Origin: Prinia subflava
Taxonomy: Eukaryota; Chordata; Aves; Passeriformes; Cisticolidae
Reading direction: 5' to 3'
Assembly: GCF_021018805.1 (NCBI RefSeq)
Contig: NC_086247.1
Span: 135,821,602 to 135,885,601, forward strand
Length of the DNA stretch: 64,000 bases
Below the pieces are notes generated by a model, which was given only the letters and a program-made list of their open reading frames with translations, had not been told where the DNA came from and did no database searches. The translations under genes were made by a program, and so were the position numbers. Position 1 is the first letter of the stretch. Each line of letters starts with the position of its first letter. Positions 13,600-28,200 of this stretch are shown here, one piece after another.

Positions 13600-14900
13600 A
13601 CTTTGAACATGTCAAGTCTTTTTCCTAAAAACATCAGCCCCTCATTACATTTAGAACAGCGTTTATCCTAGACTGCATGTAGATAAATGGATTAAGGCAA
13701 GGACCGGCTGGTTTGTCTGGGTACATTATACAGCTACGAGAAGCTTTTTCCACGGCTAAGAACTGAAAGCTTCACTGACCTCTGAAAAAATTTTACTTCG
13801 TACAAAGGAAGCTTCGATTCCCTGTCTAGTCCCAAAAATGTATCAGGTTTCCCGTTCTCCACAGCCTTAATTGTAATTAGTTAGAGAGCAGATGGGATGA
13901 GGCACTTCCCATGCACGAGCTTTCCACTTGTACAAAATGAGTTTATCAAGCACTGCCCAAACGTCGCTTTGCATTAGGGAGCCCGTGGTGAGCCTCCTCC
14001 CGCACACGTGTGGCGGGATCGCGCTGTGGATGCTCTCACCCCGCACCTCTTTTAGCAGGTTCGACGGTGCACGTTTGCAGGACGTGTAGCAACTGGAACG
14101 AGCCTTAACAAACCCCGTGGTCAGCAATAACCATCCCCGTAAAACGCATCTGTGACTTGCTGAGGAGAGCAAGACTTGCTTTATGGGAGCAGAAACGCCT
14201 GTCCTTCCTCAGGAACTATCAGCTAATTTTAGTTTCTGAATTGATGCTGCTTTTCCAGACACTGCTGCTTCACACTGACGTGATCAATTTTTTGTTGGTG
14301 GTGGTTCCTGTAAGCTCTTGATGCCTGCCTGCCCGCGCCACGCTCCAAGCACTGGTAAATGCAGATTTTTAGATTTCATCCCCTGCGAGGCTTTGCTGGC
14401 TTCAGTGGATGCTACCGGACTGAATCCACCCTGCACTGCAAACAGCTTGGAAATATCGAGGAGGGAGTTTACCTGAACCACTTTGGTTAAAATAAAATTC
14501 TCCCTATTGGCAGGAAATATTTACGGGTTAAGCGCGGTGATAGGGGCGTCCTGCAGAGAGCTACACCTCCCCTGATGCTCAGCACACTGCTGCCAGTTTT
14601 TCAAAGTGTTTTACCGAAATGAAAAATACGTGGATGACAGGAAAAGAAAAAATACCATCACATCAACGATTTAAGGTTTACTACTTTCAAAAGATTTTTC
14701 GGTGTTTCTAAATACATGTCTTTTCTGTGCTGTCTTGGCTAGCGAGGGCCGTATCTTGTCATCGATGGTAAATCAATGGCACAGCCTGACCTTTAAGAGG
14801 GTTGTATTCCTTATTCAAACCAGGCGGGTTGAACAGAAAGATCTGTGAAATACAGCTTCGCTGAGGAAGGGGCATTTTTAATACGGATCCTGTTTTCTTT
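13600..14900. other. Spacer between two CpG islands, no gene recognised
   Basis: Ordinary-composition DNA separating the islands at 12.6-13.5 and 14.9-16.2 kb. No exon framework, RNA gene or recognisable repeat was seen. If an lncRNA joins the two islands, its exons could lie here. Confidence 0.45.
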
Positions 14901-15931
14901 AAACTGTAAATATATCCTCGCAGAGCTGGCAGAGGTCGGGCTGGAAGGCAGCCGGATTTCTCGCGGCCAGAGAGCTCGTTGGAATCGGCTCTCGGGCTCG
15001 GATACGGCGAAGGTGCCAACTTCTAATTGACACGTTTAGGCGAAGCTCCCGGAGTAATTGCTTTTAACATTCATTTATGCAAAGCGGCTTCGCGCGGGCA
15101 GGGCGAGCCCGGAGCGGCCGCGCCGCCTGCCAGCAGGGAACGGGCCTGGAGCACGTCCCGCCTCGGGCGGGGAGGGACCCGCAGGGCACCGCGGTGTCCC
15201 GGTCCTGCCCGCGGGCCCCGGGGCGCGGCGGGACCCCGCGGCCGGCTCTGCCGCCAGGCTCCGTGCCCGCCTCGCCTCACCCGGCTGCAAGGGCTCCGTC
15301 CGCCGCGGGGAGACGGGGCCGCCGGTGCGCGCTGACACCGCTCCGCGCTCGGCGGTGATGGCAATAATCCTCCTCGCAGCGCCTTGTGTCCCCGAGCCGG
15401 GCTGTCCGCTGGCGATCGCTCGAGTGCTGGAGCGCCTTGAGCTCCTCCCGGAGCAAATCCCAATCGCCCGGCAGCACCGCCCGTTATCCCGGAGCAGCTC
15501 CAAGCCCGCATTTTCCTTCGCACCTCCCGCCGCGGGAGCAGGGGGGTGCAGAAACTCCCGTTCACTCGGGTCCCTGCCAGGCTCGGGACAGAGCCGGCCG
15601 CTGCAGCCGGCGGCGCTCGGGGCCACTCACAGCAACCGCGGGCAGGAACAGCTCTCGGCTGTCCCGCGCCCCTCTCCCGGGCGCTGCGGGGCACGGCCGT
15701 GTGCCCCCGCAGGAGCCGCGGCGCCGTGGGCAGGGCAGCGCTCCGCGGCGGCGCTCGGCGCTCCGGGCTCGGGCCGGCCCGCCGCAGCTGGGCCGCCGCG
15801 CCGCGCTCCCCGCCGCGGGCCCCCCTGCCCGGCAACACGCGGCGCCTGCAGGGCCGCCGGCGCTAATCTCACCTCCTCCCCCGGCGCACACGCACAAAAC
15901 GACGGCCCGCGGCGGGGGCGGCGCCGGGCCC

Positions 15932-15935
15932 AAAA
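15932..15935 (-). terminator. Pol III terminator of tRNA-Asn
   Basis: Four T residues on the minus strand begin 7 nt past the tRNA 3' end and match the usual RNA polymerase III termination signal. Confidence 0.85.
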
Positions 15936-15942
15936 GGGAGCG

Positions 15943-15959
15943 CGTCCCTGGGTGGGCTC

Positions 15960-16010
<51 letters not shown>

Positions 16011-16016
16011 AGAGAC
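15943..16016 (-). tRNA. tRNA-Asn (anticodon GTT)
   Basis: Read on the minus strand, the 74 nt fold into a complete cloverleaf. The acceptor arms GTCTCTG and CAGGGAC pair with one G-U. The D arm has GCGC/GCGC stems. The anticodon arm is TTCGG-CTGTTAA-CCGAA with anticodon GTT, and the T arm is GGTGG-TTCGAGC-CCACC. The discriminator is G, there is no intron and CCA is not encoded. The A box (TGGCGCAATCGG) and B box (GGTTCGAGCCC) are intact, and a TTTT terminator lies 7 nt downstream, so the gene looks functional. It would supply cytosolic asparagine tRNA. I recall a tRNA-Asn(GTT) gene in the human DNAJC1-COMMD3 interval too, which would make this a syntenic pair, but I have not verified that. 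Confidence 0.97.
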
Positions 16017-16209
16017 TCCGCTAGAGCCGCCGCCGCCCTGCTACTCAAGAGCTGCATCACCGCGCCCGCAGCGTCCCCGCCGTCCCCTCGCCCCTGCCCT
16101 GGAGACCGGCGGCCACCACGGACCCACCAAGCCCGGGATCCTGACCCGCGAGCCTCGCGAAACGCCAAAAAATCACTGAGGAAACAGCGAAAACGGCGGC
16201 TTTTCTTCT

Positions 16210-19200
16210 CCTCCCCAATGGGAAACACTCATTCCCAAAATCATTGTTGGCAGCAATGCTCGTCATTTTAGGGAATAAATTAATGAATCAGACTTAAAAC
16301 TTCTTCTTCTTTGGTGCTGCTAACTGATGAGTTACATATACAAAACAAAATACAATTTCCAAATATAATGACAAATTGTCCTATTGATATATTTAGAAGG
16401 TAATTTTAACTGACTGCAGGGAACAGACTTTCTAAAACAGGCAGCAGTCCTCTGTGTGTGTAGGTTAAGTGTATTTACTGTTCTCAGAACTGGAAACAGC
16501 TGTGAAGAAAAGCTAACATTCCTCTTTATTATTTTATCAAAATCTTCTTCCCAGAGTACCTTACAGTAAATCTAGACCTACAGCTCTGCTAGTACCAAGT
16601 TTCATACCTGAACTTGAACAACTTGTTTCCCCTTTGCTTTCGGGGACTGATGCTCTTTGAATCTCTTTGAACTCTTACAATATCGTTGGCTTCACCTTGT
16701 CCCTATGTCTCCCTGAAGCTCTGCCTGATGGCTCTTTTGCCCATGAAAAGCCTTTGGTGTCGAGCAGGCACATGGCACTCACACCACATGGCACTGACTG
16801 CTTTCCAAGCAGTGCTGGTGATCTCCTGGTATCCACCCATCCACGACCGAGCAGTCCCAGCTCACTCCTGAAACCAGAGACCCGCATATCTTGCACAATA
16901 CCTTGCTCACCAACACTGTTTGACTTCATTCCTCATCCCAGTTAGTAACTTTAGACTGATCACAGTTTAACCTTTCCAGTTTTTCCAATACTTTGAAAAG
17001 ACCTACATAAATGCCAGCATTATCTCAGAATTACTCTATTTTCTTTTATTGTGTATTTTTGGTTCTTTACTGGCTGACATATTTTAAAACCTGGAAGAGA
17101 AAGACAAGATATACAAGAGTATGAAGAGTATGAAAATTAATTGAAATAATTTACAGATTGGTTTTTGGGACATCATGCCTACTGCTGCATATTTTCCTAC
17201 CCAGATCTGCTACTCTTAAGATCAAAAGAATCAGTTCACAGGCTGATCACATCACTTCTGTCTGCTCTGTGTAGGAGGGCAAGCAAACAGTCCTGTGATT
17301 TTATACACAAGCCAATGGATATTTAGTGGAACTAACAAGATTTCAGTCTGACTAAAGGCCTAACCCATAGATCCCCAGACTGTAGATTGGGTGTGGATTT
17401 GGGGCCCTGAAATGTTTTACTTTATGCACATGAATATTCACATGTGTTTTAATGAACGTAGGCTATTTTCAAACTCTAGAGGCCAGATCTTAAAAGGATC
17501 TTGCTATGCTGATACTGAACACAAGCTGTAACTCTGAGCTGGTGTTAGACATTGAAGGCTGCCTACTCAATGTGCTGGGACAGTGAGAAGAGTGCTGTAG
17601 GTGAGGCTACACAGTCACTTGGCACCTTTCTTCTCAGCAGTCTTCCTCACTGAATCTCAGAGTCTGTCATTTAAAGTCTTGCAAGGTAAAAAAAAATAAA
17701 AAGAACACACAGTAGTGAGTATTACCCCTTCAAGCTTGAAACCCACAGATCAGCAAAAGATCTGAGCATGTATGACTTGGCTGACTGTGGAAAAGCTAAC
17801 CAGGGAGACCCTCTACCAGAGGGCAGCAGTACCCATCACTGCTGTGCAGATGGAAAAGTGCACTACCTGCTCTTGGGAGAAGGTGTCCGACTGGATCTTT
17901 AGTAGAAAGGAAGAGCCAGGTACTGTGTAAGGCATTCAGAAACCAGAAAGAGCTGTTACTTCACAATACTTACCCTTCCTATCAGGGTTTTGTTCTATAT
18001 TTCTGAACAGCTCTGTTCCTTGAAATGCTGTTTCTTGTGAATTGTATCTGGAGGTGCTTAGTTATTTGCAATATCTAGTGTATATAATTTAAATACTACT
18101 ATTGCATTTGCTAATTATGAATCATATTGTGGCTTAGATTTTAATAAAACCACAAATGTATAACAATATATTACATATTAATATATTAAAATATAATACT
18201 ACATAATGTGAACTAATTTATATTTTATATATTTTTTTTTATTCTTAAATCTGTGAGCTTAAATGTTCATTGCTATAACATCTGTGACCTTCTTCAGATA
18301 TAGTCTTTGGTTCTTAAATGTCAGAAAGTTACTGCAGGACAGAAGGTGAAACTAGTATTATTTACAAGATTTATAAATAAACTATCTATTCATCTGCTAT
18401 TCAGAAAAAAAAATCTATTTTTTCACTATAGATTTCATCTATATTTTCCTGGAACAATTCCTAAAATCAGTTCAACTGATTATAGCAGAAACAACAGAAT
18501 CTTTCCACTTATATCGCAGAATTACTCTATTTCTACAGTTTCTACATGGGAAAGGACCATTTTTCCTCAACAAGCAGGTGGACCTACTTTATTTATTATC
18601 CTGTATCATTTTTGGTCAGCTGTTTGTCAGCTCTCAAGTTGCAGCTCAACCTAAACTACAAAAAATCATAGTCACAAAAAAATTGTGTAACACCTACTCA
18701 GTTTCTGCCCAAATGCCTTTCTGATTCCCTACTTTGTAACAGAAGTCTCTAGGTTACCATCCAAAGATTTTTTGTGTTTTCCTCAGAAACATGCAATTCT
18801 AATCCTCAGAAGGACTGGGACATTAAGATAAATGGACAGATAATGCAATTCAACATTGCTATTAGAATTATTACAGCCAGAGAATAAGATTTCCATGACA
18901 AAAGATTTTTCTTTATGGAGCTGCAAGCAACAAACCATGGACAACATTATTCCTAAAGAAGGATTCAAAAGGTTGGAAGAAGCAGGTATGGGTAGTGTTT
19001 TCTTGGCCGATTGCAAGACTTTTGTTCTTTTGTTCTTCCAATAAAATATATTTGTGGGGGTTTTTTTTCAGTTGTTTGTATACAAATTTGCTGCTTTCCA
19101 GATACAAAGATAGCTCATATTTTATCAACTAAACACTTCCATTATTGTGTCTGTTAATAAAATCAGAAAAGTGTCATAACTGGAAGGACATCCCTCCAAA

Positions 19201-22200
19201 TCTGATCAACTTACCCTAAAAGCAAAGAATAAGACTAAACAATAGTATTTTACTGAGCTATCCAGTTTGCTTAGCTCTGGCTTCTCTTCTGATACAAGTC
19301 ACAGAAAAGATGACTACGTGAGAAAATCCAGAAATCTTGGGTTATTGTCAACTGCAGACTGTTGGATAAACTAAGTCAACCATACTCCCACCCTCCACGT
19401 TTAACAAAAGAAAATAGCACAGGCTGCTTGGTTCTGGATCACAGCACATGTAGTTGCACTTAAGTTCATGAGAGATAAAAAGTTGTTTCAGCATGACTTG
19501 TGACAAAATTAGAACAGCCATTGCTATTATCAATAATTTGAAATACAGTCTACAATTGTGGAAAAAAGCCACCAAAAGCCAAAACCCCAAACAATGACAA
19601 AAACAAAACAAAAACAAACCCCAAACCAAATAGAGAGGGTGGCATTCAGAATTGATCTTCAGATCTCAATTGACACACTGTAAGGGGAATTTCATTTTGC
19701 TATTCCCTGCAATCTATCTCTTCTGAGTGACTACTGAAAAGAGTGCAATCATTGTGGCAGTCAGATCAATAGTTTGCACACACACACACATAACCAAAAC
19801 TAAAAAAAAGACAAAAAACCCCCCATATACAATCTAAAGTGAAAAGAAGAAAATTTTACTGGCATAAGAAATGGGAAAAGTAATAATGATGCTTCCCACA
19901 TAGTGCCTATTTATCTCAAGCGCTTCTTATTATCATGGTAAGAAAGGAAGAACTTTCCTGTCCTTGCAGGTTTTTTGAACTGCACGTACTAAGAATGCCT
20001 AATAGTTCTTAAAATAATAGTGAATATTATGAAAATAATAATGAGTCTTATGCAACTGAACTTTAATGTTGTCTCTACATAACACACATGAAAGCACAGG
20101 AATTTCAAGCCGGTGTTTTCAGAAGCACCAACCTGTTTTACTGTTTTCTGAAGTCCAGAATTCACATTTAAGTTCTAAGCACAGTCCTCAGTTCAGGAAA
20201 GCAGCTGTATTCAGAGTAATATGAAAGCATGTGTTGCCTTCAAGTAAATAAAATGGCGTAAAAGTATTTTCCTAAACAAGGAATTCCTGAAATTTAAATT
20301 TCAGGGAAAAAAATAAGGGGCAAATTTTAGAGTAGACCCAAATCCATAGTTTGTTAAGAAATGAGAAGAGCACAAATTTCATATCCTTGCAATGCCGAGG
20401 AAAACACATCTCCTTGATAGTCTCACCAGAAAATACCACTTCTAAGTTATTTTGCAGGTCATCACGCTAGTCAGGTTTACCTCTGCCTCTAAAGTGTTAT
20501 AATTCAGCCAGAATGTCTGAAGGAAAGGCAGTGAGAAAGGAAAACACAGATAAGTTTTGTGGATCCAGTCCAGATATTTCCAAACAGGAATCCAACACGT
20601 TGGGCCAGGCTGCAGCCTTAAGAAACCTGTGCTGACAGGCTGTATTGGCAACACCACTTTTCAGAGTAAATAAAAAATCAAATCCCTGTACCAGTGCTCT
20701 TTTCAGGATGTATTTACGGGCTCAAAGTGTTCTTGCATTGACTTCTAGAAGAGTTCTGTGTGACAGATAGCACAGAGTGTTCAAAGAACCATAGAAAAGC
20801 CAATCTATTTAATTTCTCCAGCTATATGTATTTTCAGCTAGAAAAATATCAACAAAGGTTTCTGATCCTGTAACTCTATTGCCAAAAGGGAAGGAGGTTA
20901 TGATACCCCATCCTGAAACCAAACTTGAGTTCCTATGGTTGTCATTATCTCCAGCAGAATTCTAACTCTCAAACACTTGTGGTGCAAGGAAGTTCCTTCC
21001 ATTGCTGACCCCTAGCTATCCCTTGCAATGTGAGCAACATTCTGTAAGGCCTCAGGATACCAAACCTGTTGGTGGTCTGAACCTGCAGAAAAAACCCCTC
21101 CTTCTTGAAGTTACAATAAGAATGGTATACAAGAGGTTTGTCCCATTCCTTATAAATACTATGTGAGAGATACTCAGAATATTCTCAGTAATCAACAGCA
21201 GAGAGAAACTAAAGAATCTCTCTATATGCATTATAACAAATCCCTTTTCTTTATAGGTTCTCAGACATAGACAAGTTTCACAATAACGAAGCCTCAAAAA
21301 CTAAAAGCAAAACTAAAACTAGATGTTAGTCTCCTCCAATTCAGTGGGAGAGAGAAAAACTGAGGAGGTTTATATTTACATTGGTTGAAATAGTGTATGA
21401 TGTACTTCTAGTGTGCTGTGATAGTTTATCATCACTTAGCATGAACAGGAATTCAGGGGTGATGGAACACTTAAAGAATTTTTAAAAACACTATATCAAT
21501 CCCCTTTAAGCCCTCAAATTAAATATACCTATCCTAATCCCAAGTCCTGGAAAGTTTGAGGTAGAGGAAGATTAGAGTAGGGAGAATAAAGAAAAAAGAG
21601 ACAGTTTAGGGAGAAACAAAAGAAGACAACATGGAGTGTGAAGGAAACGAAAGGATAAAAATCAGAAAAACAAAAGTAAGTCTGAATTAGATAATTTTTG
21701 ACTCAGGCCATATTCCTGCTGCTTTCAGAGATTTTACAGGGGATAGAAACTGCCATATTTTTGCAGATTCCATAGCTTGCAGTGAGACTGAAGGCAAAAG
21801 GAGAACACAGGGGAAGCTGACCTGTCTCCTGTTGCTCCTGTCCTAAAGGATGCTATAATCTTCACTACAGCAAAGGAAGAGAGAAGGCACTTGGAGAGTT
21901 ACTCACAGCCTCCTGTCCCCTCCTCCTCTTCTTGGCCCCCAGTTTCTCAGATCTTTCTATTAAACTTTAATAGTGGGGACCCTCTCTCTCAGGGCAGCGC
22001 TGCAGTCATTCATTAGTGTCCACCTAGGGAGCAAATAACTCTTTAGCTGCACTGTAGGTGTCCAGCTTGCTTTGTGCCTGGAGGGGGATTTGTAATCGAA
22101 GCAGGGAAGTGCAGGAGCAAAGAGAAAAAATGGGCAGTAATAACCCATGAACTCGCCTTTCATTCAGGTAGCACAGAAGACACATGTTAATGATTTCAGC

Positions 22201-25200
22201 CTAAGTACCAGGCAGAGAACTAACTCTACACGAACCAGGCAGAAACCACCTGCATGTGCCAATGTCCCTCCTGAGCAGGGACTTCCTGGAGAAGAGACAC
22301 CAAGAGCTAACTTGCTGAATTTGCAGGGAATTGTTTTGTTGTGTATTTTAGTGCTCTGCCTTTGCAAAGTCCCTTTTCAGCTCTCACCAAAGGGACCAAC
22401 AGGCTAAATTTTTCCTCAAGCCTGGTATTTTAGCTTGTCTGCACAGGGTTCCTGTATCTGGATTAGGAGAACTCACGGGTCTCCAGACAGAATGTGCTGG
22501 GATTTCAGCAGCTCCGTTGTCTGATGGGACTAGAGCATCAGCCAGTTCTGTGCTATCCTATGCAGGACTGCTTCAGACCTCATGGCTTGGGTCATCAAGA
22601 TAATTTAAAATACAAATCAATGAAAAGATAGACAAACAGGAAATGGGTTTTGCTTCCTATAATTTCTGTCAAAATGCCTGTGTGTGCAAAAGCAGTCAAG
22701 CGATCTTTATGTAAGCACTGGCCTTGGTTTTCCTCTTTCAGGTTTTTGGTGGCCCCAGCAGGGTGAGGCAGCTGTTTGCCACCTTCCCAGTGCCCTCGGA
22801 TGGACACTTCAGCCTCCTGCACACAGAGGTAACAAGACAGACAGAGAAATACAAGGGAAGAAAGATCTCTAACAGAGGAGAGAAGACTGTAAATGCCTTT
22901 GAGGACAATGTATCCCTTTTCATCCCTAAATATTTGCAATCAATAGAGCTTCAGTATTTCACAGGCTAATCAATAATGCAGTGACAGTGAAAGAGATGTG
23001 AGGGTCTTCTTGGCTGCTACAAACTGGCAATGATGCTTTGATGGCTCCTACTGAGGATTTATCATTTCTTGGATAATCTCCTGCAGAACTCTGTGGGGTC
23101 TGAGAATATAATATACAATATGGCTATTGGAAAGGAACTGGACAGATGATCACACTTTATCTTAATTCCCTATAGCATCATGTGCCAAGGAAATGAAAGG
23201 TAAAATAAAAGCATGATAGATGTTTAAAAGTATAAATACAGTGTACAAAGATTGTTGTTTAGACATTTAATATAGCTAAGGTTGTCCATGGAAGGTAAAA
23301 CAGAGCAACAGTGTTATGAGGACCACCTTTCTTTTTTTGCCATTGCTCTTGCCATGAGCAACTTCAGAAGGACTTTATTATAACTAATATTAGACTAAAC
23401 TAACAATTATTTTAGAAGCATACACAAGCTAATTCTCTCTCCTTTTCCACATGCATGCATTTCATTAAGTGGGAATAAGATGAAAAATTGCCCCTAAATA
23501 CAGAACCATGTGCTCTATTTAATAAAAAGAGAACAGAATAGGTCACATCTCCAAAGTTAATACATTTTGGTCAAAATGCCACTGGCTCAAGTGATCAGAA
23601 CATTTAGTGAGATGTGCCACTGCTGGGGGAAGGGATCTTCCATTCAGACCTCTCTACTGCTGTGCAGAACTCTGTCCCTCACACACAGCATAACCCTCCC
23701 AGGAAAAGGAAATACAGGCTGTGCACAGCAGCACATTCTGACCCAGGTACCCAAGTCCTCCTCCTTCTCCTCGAGGCTGTGATGTAAACCTAGTAATAAA
23801 CCCAAGAATAGTCAGACAACATGTTAAATCTCATCATTTCACCTTCCCAGGAACCTTCTAGGCCTGAAAGGTCTAAAACCATTCCTTTCCCCTTCTCCTT
23901 TCTCACTTTTTTTTCCTTACAGAAAAAACACTTTCTAGATTTCCACAGGTTTGTTTTGCAATTATTTACTGTCTCGAAATCATTATTGCAAATATTTTAA
24001 ATTCTACTTCATGAAAAAATGGTATATTAATAAACATCCATGCAACACATCCCAGTTGCTGCTGCAGAGACTCCTAATGATCAAGCATTACAACTTGTTA
24101 CAGCTTTTCAAACGAACACAATACAGCATTTTCAGTTTTCCACACAGCCAAGCTTCAGCTGTAGGACCATTAGCTTTTTCTGTATTCCCACACTCTCTGC
24201 TAATACATTGTACTTTGGTCCAGCTTCCACAACCAACTAATTCGGTGTAAATATGAAATATAAAGAACACCTGATTGTGTACAGCATATTTCTAAGTCTT
24301 ATAGCCCTTCCTATTCCTGTCATTACCACATTAGCCAGCTTTAGAAAATTCTGTGAACACTTGGAGCACTTTAACAGTTGCTTTCCTCATGAATTCATGT
24401 GATTGGCATTTCCAGATACTCAGAGGTTGAGCCATTTTCCTTTCTTGCAGTTTATTATAAACAAAACAAAAACCCCACAAACAAACAACCCCCCCACACC
24501 CACCACTCACAAAACTCCCACAGATGTGCATGAGTCTGTCAGTGCACCTGGAAATTTTCAGTCTTTTTTAAAATTAAAATAATCAAGAAAACTGTAAGGT
24601 TAAAATCACTCTCAATTAAATTCTCAAGCAACCTTAAGACAGATTATTTTCTGAAATTCTTTCACTTTTTAACTCAGGATTTTTACAGCATGTTAAAATA
24701 TTATGCCAAAATTGTCAAGCTAAAACACATCACAAAGAATGACTATGTTAATGATAAAAATTGTATTTATCTCTTTTACAAATCACAGTATCCAGTTCAA
24801 TGACACACAGGCAGATTTATAACAAAGCTAATCTCACAGGACTACAGAAGCCTTTAAAAGCAGCATTTCTGCCATCTTCAACAGACTTTTGCAGCGTGGT
24901 AGGTACAGATAATTTGTATTTCATCAGCTAATGATCATTAAAGACTCCCCCCATATTTTTCTTAAATTGCATAAATTAGAAAATTGTTCATTTCCTCTTC
25001 CTCCAGCTCTGTTTTCATGTATGATGAATTTAGGCATGTTTTGCTGAAAATGAGCAAGAGATTATGCTAAAAACAATTCAATGAATTAAAAAATAACAGT
25101 GGACTGCAACTGACCTTTCATATAAACCACATATCTCGATATTTTTTACATGCCCTAATGATTATTAGAGTCTGGCTCAATGAAAGCAACCAAAGAGTAC

Positions 25201-28200
25201 AATATTTAGCATTTGTTTTATATTATTTATAATTTCAGTGTTCTGTTTACAGATGTTTACAATCCCCATCCTGGCAATGTTGCTGAGATGAGTAATTCAA
25301 TCTCTTAATTCTATTACTGAATGGAGGATGAGCCCTGAAGTATTCTGCATGGAAGATGCAGGAGTGACACTTTTATTCCGATATAAACAGGAGATAAGCA
25401 GGCAGACACACCACATAGCTCAGCTCAGGTGGGGGATGCCTCCGTGCTGGAGACAGCGAGCCTGCTGCCTGCACAGGGCTCACAGGCAGAGCAGCACAGC
25501 GGTGCTGATGCTGACAGGCTCTGGGAGCTCTGCTCACCTCTGGGGCAGACCCATCACAGGCAGCTCTGTGCTGCTGTCCCTCCTCCCCCAGCACAGAAAG
25601 TTCTGTCTCCAGACCACTGTGTGCATCAACACGTTTTGCAATATTATGCTTCAAATGCTTCTTCTAGTCAATACGAGGATCACAGTCTTGGATGTATTAA
25701 ATATGGGTTTACCTCTATGAGGAATAGGGATATCTCTAACATCATTTCCATTCTAAGTCCAGCTTTTAACTAAAATTATGTGGAAATATATGTTTTGATC
25801 ATTTTGATATTAGATAAGAGGGGAGTCAACTGTGAAAAATAATTCTGTGCCTAGCATCTAGTTTAGTTTTGAAAATCAAGTTCTGTAAATACATATTAAG
25901 ATATTACTCATAAGGATTTTTAAATAACAAATCTTAGCAACACATGGCATGAGTGTATGTATAAAATGTGATACAAGTTATATGCATTTCTAGTTCAGAG
26001 CAGATGCAACTATGGCTGCATCTCCCTCACTGATGATTTTTGGTTTCAGTTCAAAGGTTTGCATATGAGTTCCATGCACATGGATTTTCTGACATTTTCA
26101 GGACCTGGCCTTACAAACCCTTGAGTAACTTTCTCCAGAGGTACAGTCCAACTCTGCTCCAAAGCTCCTCTGAGCCAAGCAGCTTACACATTTGCCAAGT
26201 GAAGCCCCCGGTATTGACATGGATACACGTGCCTAAATGAGATTTGCCTGCCAATTTCACAATGTGGTATTCTGTATCAGACAAAGCAACAAAGGAAAGG
26301 TGACTTGTTCCCCTGTGTGAGCTGTAAATACCAACCATCACACCACTTAATAGGTTTATTTTATTAATAGCATATATTTAAAGACTTCAATGCAAGTTTC
26401 TTTTGAACGATGAAAGGCTGGCAAATTCTTAAAAGATAATAATCAGCAGTGCAGCAGTTCTTTGATGGTCTGTAATTACCCAACTGTCCACTATTTGAAT
26501 GACAGCAGCAAACTACCACTCACTGTTAGTTTATTTTTATTTATAACTTGTACTTTAGGTAAGAATCCATTAATTACAAGCAAAACAAATTGCTTACTCA
26601 AAACACTTCCCACAGAGGCTATTTTTTTCACATGCATTAATCTAGCTGAGATATACGTGACATTTTAAATGGAGGTTAAACTGATGTAAATAAATGCAAT
26701 TATTTGAAAGCAAACAGGATTCAGTCACATTTATTTCTGTGCGGGATTACTGTACTCACCCCCCTTGTGAGCAAGCACTGAACCACAGGAATTCTGGAAG
26801 GCTGAGGATTTTATAACTTCCTACCGTCGTGAAATTTGAGGATGTATCACTGTACCCTTTCTTTTAATTTTATACGATTTGCCTTAGGTGGCATCTTGTG
26901 TAATTGTTTTTCAGATAGAACCGCTAAGCTGAAGGGGTGGCAAAGGCTTTGGATTCCACACACTTTTGTGCTTTGCCAATAAAAAAGGTACAGATGAGCC
27001 TCCTGCACTGCACATGGAGCTGCTGGTCCCTGCTGGGAACACACCCAGGGCTCCTTCCCACTCTGCTCCATCTGGCACCACCCATCTCACCTGGCCACCA
27101 CTGAGTAAGGCAAAGCAAGTTCCCCTGGTCTAAGGCCAGGGTCACTTAAAGGCAATGACCAACCCAAGGGACACGCCAGAATTGATAGCTGTAATCTTGC
27201 CACTTTTTATAAGTGACATTTTAAATGTCAGAAGTGAATTTGTACAGTTTTGGTGTGCTTTTCACACACTCTGAGCTGTGGTATTTTCACTGCTGTGGAG
27301 CAGCCCTCGATGAAGCTCTGAGGCCAAGAGGAGTGAGAAATCACTGTACACCCACAGTGACTCTGAGAAACCACCCAATTTCTATGCTGCAGGCACTGGG
27401 GAGCCCAGTCCTGATTCTGACCAAGACAACAAAAAGGGGATTTTGCCACCAGTATCAATGGCAGTGAGATCCAGCTGCCCACAGCAGCAAGGTTCCATAA
27501 ATCAGTTATGTGCTATGATAAAGACTCTGGGACACAATAATCTTATTGTAGTCAGTAGGGACAAAAAAATTCTACTCAATTTAATGCACCAAACCACTTC
27601 AGCCTATTTTTGCCTTTTGCCATGGAAGAGGTCTTCTGAAAATTATTTAAAATAATATATAAATATGAGTTCCAAAATGTCGATTTTACATCCTGCCAAT
27701 TTCAGCTAACATGCTATGTAAGGGACAATGGATAACCTCATAAAATCTAATCAATAAAATCAAAGATGCAGCTGAACAATCAGCCTTCCACGAGCTGACC
27801 AGCAGTCTTGACGACGGCTGTTTCAAACGATGCAAGTTAGGAGTAATTGCAAAAGGGTCAATCTTTCTATAATCAGACCAATGTAAGGACATTGTTGGCT
27901 TCTGGCACCTTTAGGAAGGCAATTCTTGCTGATTTTGTGTCCCTGCAGAGGCATAAGCATGACTCTGACGTGTTCTTGCTCCTTTGGAGAGGTTATCCAC
28001 AGGGTTGGGGTGCTGAGCTCCCAGCAGCTCTCTCTTACCAGGCTGGATCTCACATGCATTTTCAGCAGTGTCACTGGGTAAGCAGTGGTCTCAGGCATAG
28101 TCTGGCCCATATAATCCACTAACCCAACCAGAGATCAATTCCTGGGAGAAGTCTATCCCATTTTTTAAGAATGACTTTGTCGCCAGCATTGTAAATCTAG

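Larger units (their letters stand above)
14930..16200. promoter_or_regulatory. CpG island containing a tRNA-Asn gene
   Basis: About 1.2 kb of CpG-dense DNA with open frames on both strands that are explained by composition. Its right half contains the tRNA-Asn gene. The island is far larger than a tRNA gene needs, since Pol III uses internal A and B boxes, so it may also serve a Pol II transcript or represent a constitutively open regulatory element. Confidence 0.75.

Noticed and set aside
15058..15997. Frames of 203-307 codons in the tRNA-bearing CpG island
   Set aside because: Composition artefacts; one of them even reads through the tRNA gene.
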